Positions 61,499 to 64,000 of a stretch of 64,000 nucleotides of DNA are shown in pieces. A model generated the notes under the pieces. The model saw nothing but the letters and a program-made list of their open reading frames with translations. It was not told the origin of the DNA and made no database searches. The number at the start of each line of letters is the position of its first letter. The first letter of the stretch is position 1. A program made the translations under genes and the position numbers. Source of the DNA: Flavobacterium enshiense (lineage in GTDB: Bacteria > Bacteroidota > Bacteroidia > Flavobacteriales > Flavobacteriaceae); contig NZ_CP090376.1 of the NCBI RefSeq assembly GCF_022836875.1, positions 2,170,001 through 2,234,000 of the forward strand. The letters run 5' to 3'.

Positions 61499-61550
61499 GC
61501 TAACTCATGTATATACGCACTAGTAGTACAAATACATGTATTTATAAATT
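61499..61550 (-). other. candidate attI site
   Basis: The cassette 1 end (gctaac, 61499-61504) joins unique sequence rather than another attC arm. The bases after it contain two 10-bp direct repeats catgtatata (61506) and catgtattta (61535), recalling the direct repeats in attI sites. Identity as attI rests on position and on the recombinase remnant next to it. Confidence 0.55.
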
Positions 61551-61662
61551 TGTTTAAAATCAGTAAGTTGTGAAAATATATTTGAAAAAATGCTATTCGC
61601 CTTTTTGAATAGATGTAAAATATATTTTTTCGAACACTGACCGATTCAAATATAGGCAGAAA

Positions 61663-61785
61663 TTATAAGTTGTCAAGCGGATTAATGATTTTTCCGATAG
61701 TTTTGTCGGAAACATGGGTGTAAACAAAGGTGGTCTTAATGTCATTGTGGCCTGATAATTCTTGAATAAAATGTATGTCGGTGCG
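61663..61785 (-). pseudogene. C-terminal remnant of an IntI/Xer-type tyrosine recombinase
   Basis: The minus strand encodes TDIHFIQELSGHNDIKTTF then VYTHVSDKTIGKIINPLDNL and TAA at 61663-61665. The catalytic tyrosine sits in VYTHV and the GHND gives the HxxR box II histidine region; the ending NPLDNL resembles the SPLD ending of integron integrases. The N-terminal three quarters are missing. Orientation is the same as the cassettes, with the 3' end toward the array. Confidence 0.7.
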
Positions 61786-61832
61786 AAATGTGCAAAAATG
61801 CACACCTAAAAACAACTTTTTTTGGTCTAAAA

Positions 61833-61930
61833 TTAATTAGTCAATTCGATTGCTAGATCCTTGTTGCTTTTGCCTATGTAGTTTAAAAACATTGCTTCAG
61901 TGCTATGCCCTGTTACATAGTTTAAATAAA
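61833..61930 (-). pseudogene. C-terminal remnant of a phage-type integrase
   Basis: The minus strand reads LNYVTGHSTEAMFLNYIGKS then NKDLAIELTN and TAA at 61833. It resembles the end of the intact integrase (TLTGHKTEKMLLNYVGKSEN). A relic of a related integrase replaced by the current one. Confidence 0.6.
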
Positions 61931-62084
61931 TAGTTTGAAGATAAACAAATGGAAATCTAAGCGAAACGAAATTTTATTCTTATAAAGCAAACGATTTAGA
62001 TAGAATTAAGCTTTGTTTCTGTGTCCCTTTTGGTTGCATAATGTAACAATTGCACGAAATCTAAGTTTTTGTTTAAAAAATTTT
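61931..62084. other. spacer between integrase relics and the intact integrase
   Basis: AT-rich, with no gene recognised. It separates the relic from the stop of the intact integrase. Confidence 0.5.
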
Positions 62085-63362
62085 TTACTTAAAATATTTT
62101 GAAATTTCTTCTAACATATCGTTTTCACTTTTACCAACGTAATTAAGAAGCATTTTTTCTGTTTTGTGACCAGTTAACGTCTTAAGTATTGAAGTTGGAA
62201 TTTTACCAAAATTATTAGTTGCAAAACTTCTACGCCCGATATGACTACTAACCAACTCATATTTTTTGTATTCTTTTACTTCTTTACGCCAAATAGGATT
62301 TTTTTCAGTCCCTAAATTGGATACTTTACCCCCCGTTATAACATCATCAATTTTAGCAATTCTACAAACTTCTTTTACATACTCGTTATACTTAACGTCT
62401 GAAATGGGTTTCGGGAACTGGTTGTTATTATCTTCTAATATTCTTAATATTTTGCTATCAAGAGGGATTGATACTTTATGTCCAGTTTTAACCTGTGTAA
62501 AATCAATATATTTTATATTGTTTTGTACTCTAATCATTGAAGTGTCAAACCTCATAAAATCGGAAATTCTTTGTCCTATATAGCAGCTAATTAATAACCA
62601 GTTTTTAACGTCTTCCAATGTCTTTGTTAGTCTATTGGGATTAATATTTTCTAATTTCTTGAGGTCATTATCATTTAGATACACAAAAGTTTTATTTGCA
62701 TTTTCTAAATTATCTCTTTTTATTTCTTTCGAAAAATCCTCAAGCTCCAAACTTACTATTAATCCTTTCTTTTTTGCATGCGTACAAATGGTTTTTATAA
62801 ACACCAATTCTCTCCTTATGGTGGATAATGAGTATTTCTGTTTAAACTGAAAGTCCAAAAAAGCGTTTCTGAAATTATCATTTACATTCTCGATCAAGAT
62901 TTTTGTTTTATTGTCATTTTCGTACTTTTCAAGTTTATTTTTAATGACATTACATCTTCTAATCATTACAGGTTTTAAATCGTGTCTTCGTGCAACTTTA
63001 TAATATTCAATGTAATCTACTAAATTAGTAGGTATATCTTCAGACTGTTGGGGTGGATTGTAATAGTAGTCAATTTGAGTTTGTAGCCATTTTTTGTTTA
63101 CCTCTTTCGGGCTAACTGAATCAAAAGCCTTTAAGACGTGGTTTTCGATTTTATTAAGTTCGGTGGTAACTCGGGTTTGCTCGTTTGTAATATTAATATC
63201 CTTAGACTTCTTTTTGTGCTGTTTGCTCCAGTACTCTTTTGTTGTTTCAAATTTTGTATTTGCTCCAAAAACGAAATCAGTATCATTAAAACGATACAAG
63301 AGGCGTAAAACTAAATTTGCTTTGTCTTTCGTTGAGCGATATAAAAAATTTACAGTAGCCAT
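62085..63362 (-). CDS. int: tyrosine site-specific integrase of the island
   Basis: 425 residues. An N-terminal SAM-like core-binding domain (about residues 100-200) is followed by a catalytic domain with RxxH: the box I arginine in SCYIGQRISDFMRF, HIGRRSFATN and LTGHKTEKMLLNYVG with the catalytic tyrosine. This is the phage_int_SAM_5 type common in Bacteroidota integrative elements and not an integron integrase. It lies 190 bases from attR and presumably integrates and excises the island at tRNA-Arg. Confidence 0.93.
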   Translation of the reverse strand: MATVNFLYRSTKDKANLVLRLLYRFNDTDFVFGANTKFETTKEYWSKQHKKKSKDINITNEQTRVTTELNKIENHVLKAFDSVSPKEVNKKWLQTQIDYYYNPPQQSEDIPTNLVDYIEYYKVARRHDLKPVMIRRCNVIKNKLEKYENDNKTKILIENVNDNFRNAFLDFQFKQKYSLSTIRRELVFIKTICTHAKKKGLIVSLELEDFSKEIKRDNLENANKTFVYLNDNDLKKLENINPNRLTKTLEDVKNWLLISCYIGQRISDFMRFDTSMIRVQNNIKYIDFTQVKTGHKVSIPLDSKILRILEDNNNQFPKPISDVKYNEYVKEVCRIAKIDDVITGGKVSNLGTEKNPIWRKEVKEYKKYELVSSHIGRRSFATNNFGKIPTSILKTLTGHKTEKMLLNYVGKSENDMLEEISKYFK

Positions 63363-63384
63363 TGTGTTAATATTTTGAACAGTA

Positions 63385-63392
63385 CAAATATA
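63385..63392 (-). promoter_or_regulatory. -7 element of the integrase gene
   Basis: On the minus strand TATATTTG lies 22 bases from the start codon of the integrase. No -33 TTG is at canonical spacing; the inner end repeat overlaps the -33 region, so integrase or a regulator bound there could repress transcription. Confidence 0.5.
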
Positions 63393-63399
63393 AATAACT

Positions 63400-63418
63400 T
63401 GTACGATATTTGTACGGT
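63400..63418 (+). repeat. 19-bp inner end repeat, right copy
   Basis: tgtacgatatttgtacggt, same orientation as and one mismatch from the copy at 20387-20405. It contains two GTAC motifs. Confidence 0.65.
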
Positions 63419-63470
63419 AAAATACAAATTGTTTAAAACTATTGCAAACTAAATGAATGTAAGATTTACT

Positions 63471-63598
63471 TATAAAGTGCTGTAATTGTTGATGTTAAAT
63501 TATGATTTCAGTATTTTTAGTGTTTATTTGCCGAAGTAAATTTGTGCATTTGTGTTCCTGACGGGATCACATTAAAGAGCTATAAAGCGCTGTAAATT
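63471..63598 (+). repeat. tandem copies of a 17-bp motif around attR
   Basis: tataaagtgctgtaatt (63471-63487) and tataaagcgctgtaaatt (63581-63598) straddle attR. Could be integrase-binding sites or chance. Confidence 0.4.
63556..63573. other. attR (18-bp direct repeat)
   Basis: Exact copy of the 3' end of tRNA-Arg (tcctgacgggatcacatt). Beyond it the sequence is presumably the original chromosome. Confidence 0.88.
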
Positions 63599-64000
63599 AG
63601 TGTTTTGTAGCTTTTTTTTCTTTTGGTCGAAATTTGGCCGAAAACAAAGTGTTTTTTTAACTTCCTTTAGAGTTAATTACATTTAATAATTCCTCGGTAA
63701 TTATTTTTTCAAATATTTCTTTTCATTTACAACTTCTGTACAAATGAACTATTAAATTAAGTTTAATTTCTCGAAAATTTAATCACTTAATTATATCTTT
63801 TTAATTTACCAGTTTACTTTTGAAGATTTTGGGATCGTAGAATGGTCTGAATTTTTAATTTTTTGTCCAGATGTAAATTTTTTTTGTGGCTGTTTGGTAT
63901 CCTTTTTTATGAATTTTTATTTTACATGTTACGTGAAATTTCTATCACTTTATCTGTAAGCTAAATTAGTATATCAACCCTTTAACTATAAGGTCGAAAT
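63574..64000. other. chromosome beyond the island
   Basis: About 430 AT-rich bases after attR. I see no credible gene, RNA or repeat apart from the motif at 63581. Confidence 0.5.

Larger units (their letters stand above)
24226..61504 (-). mobile_element. integron-type cassette array, 49 cassettes, no intact integron integrase
   Basis: All cassette genes are on the minus strand and each has an attC-like site at its 3' side. 47 sites are full-length and 2 truncated. The two ends of each cassette carry matching complementary bases (for example gttagcag ... ctgctaac), as expected when a cassette is bounded by its own R'' and by the TTRRRY left at its start. Array polarity runs from 61504 (attI side) to 24226. 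Canonical R'' (YYYAAC) and R' (GTTRRR) cores are visible by eye; the integrase that built it is gone or elsewhere. Confidence 0.9.
20314..63573. mobile_element. tRNA-Arg-integrated genomic island carrying the cassette array
   Basis: An 18-bp perfect repeat (tcctgacgggatcacatt) brackets 43.2 kb between the tRNA-Arg 3' end and 63573. A tyrosine integrase gene lies just inside the right end, and a second, 19-bp repeat lies inside each end. The interior is a cassette array plus a small regulatory operon. No relaxase, coupling ATPase or type IV secretion genes are visible, so it is not an evident conjugative element; it may be mobilisable or defective. Confidence 0.88.

Noticed and set aside
24226..61504. 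The regular repeats could be a CRISPR array.
   Set aside because: The repeats are 128-165 nt with inner complementarity, the spacers are whole genes, and there are no cas genes.
24226..61504. The repeats could be MITEs inserted between genes.
   Set aside because: They occur exactly one per cassette in one orientation, show no target duplications, and the flanking bases match across the gene and not across the repeat.
62085..63362. The intact tyrosine recombinase could be the integron integrase.
   Set aside because: Its domain layout and motifs are those of phage/ICE integrases, and it adjoins the island attR, not the attI-like junction.

Overview
The window looks like the chromosome of a member of the Flavobacteriia. 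It is AT-rich, has promoters of the TTG / TAnnTTTG type, and carries typical flavobacterial housekeeping genes: an outer-membrane receptor with a carboxypeptidase-regulatory-like domain, a DUF47-PiT phosphate pair, class II fumarase, HutI, a MenE-like ligase and a biotin-dependent carboxylase beta subunit. Positions 1-20,327 are ordinary chromosome and end in a Ser-Pro-Arg tRNA cluster.

From 20,314 to 63,573 an island of about 43.2 kb is integrated at the 3' end of tRNA-Arg(TCT). Its ends are marked by a perfect 18-bp direct repeat (20314-20331 and 63556-63573) and by a 19-bp inner repeat near each end (20387-20405 and 63400-63418). A phage/ICE-type tyrosine integrase (62085-63362) sits at the right end. 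A small minus-strand operon of helix-turn-helix and hypothetical proteins (20730-23743) sits at the left end.

The island interior (24,226-61,504) is a long integron-type gene-cassette array. I count 49 cassettes. Every gene is on the minus strand. Each is followed by an attC-like site of 128-165 nt with complementary inner arms, beginning YAAC and ending GTTR. There are 47 full-length sites and 2 truncated ones. The cassette adjoining the integrase end (gene 60799-61476) abuts a non-repeat sequence that behaves as the attI position. Just beyond it is a decayed C-terminal fragment of an IntI/Xer-like recombinase (61663-61785). No intact integron integrase is visible, so the array is best described as a CALIN-like or orphaned sedentary integron riding inside a tRNA-integrated island. 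The other end of the array is a half attC fused to a decayed outer-membrane-protein fragment.

Three properties of the attC sites stand out. First, nearly all carry TAnnTTTG, the flavobacterial -7 element, pointing into the next cassette gene, with variation only at the two n positions. Second, the inner arms covary to keep pairing. Third, the attC often supplies the stop codon, or even the C-terminal residues, of the cassette gene before it. Cassette products are mainly small secreted proteins, lipoproteins, small membrane proteins and immunity-like proteins (Imm27-, Imm26-, DUF2750- and RraB-like), plus HNH-like proteins and one HExxH metallopeptidase. An IS3-family element has landed inside one cassette. 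For the cassettes, numbering below starts at the integrase-proximal end (cassette 1 = gene 60799-61476; cassette 49 = gene 24227-24562).
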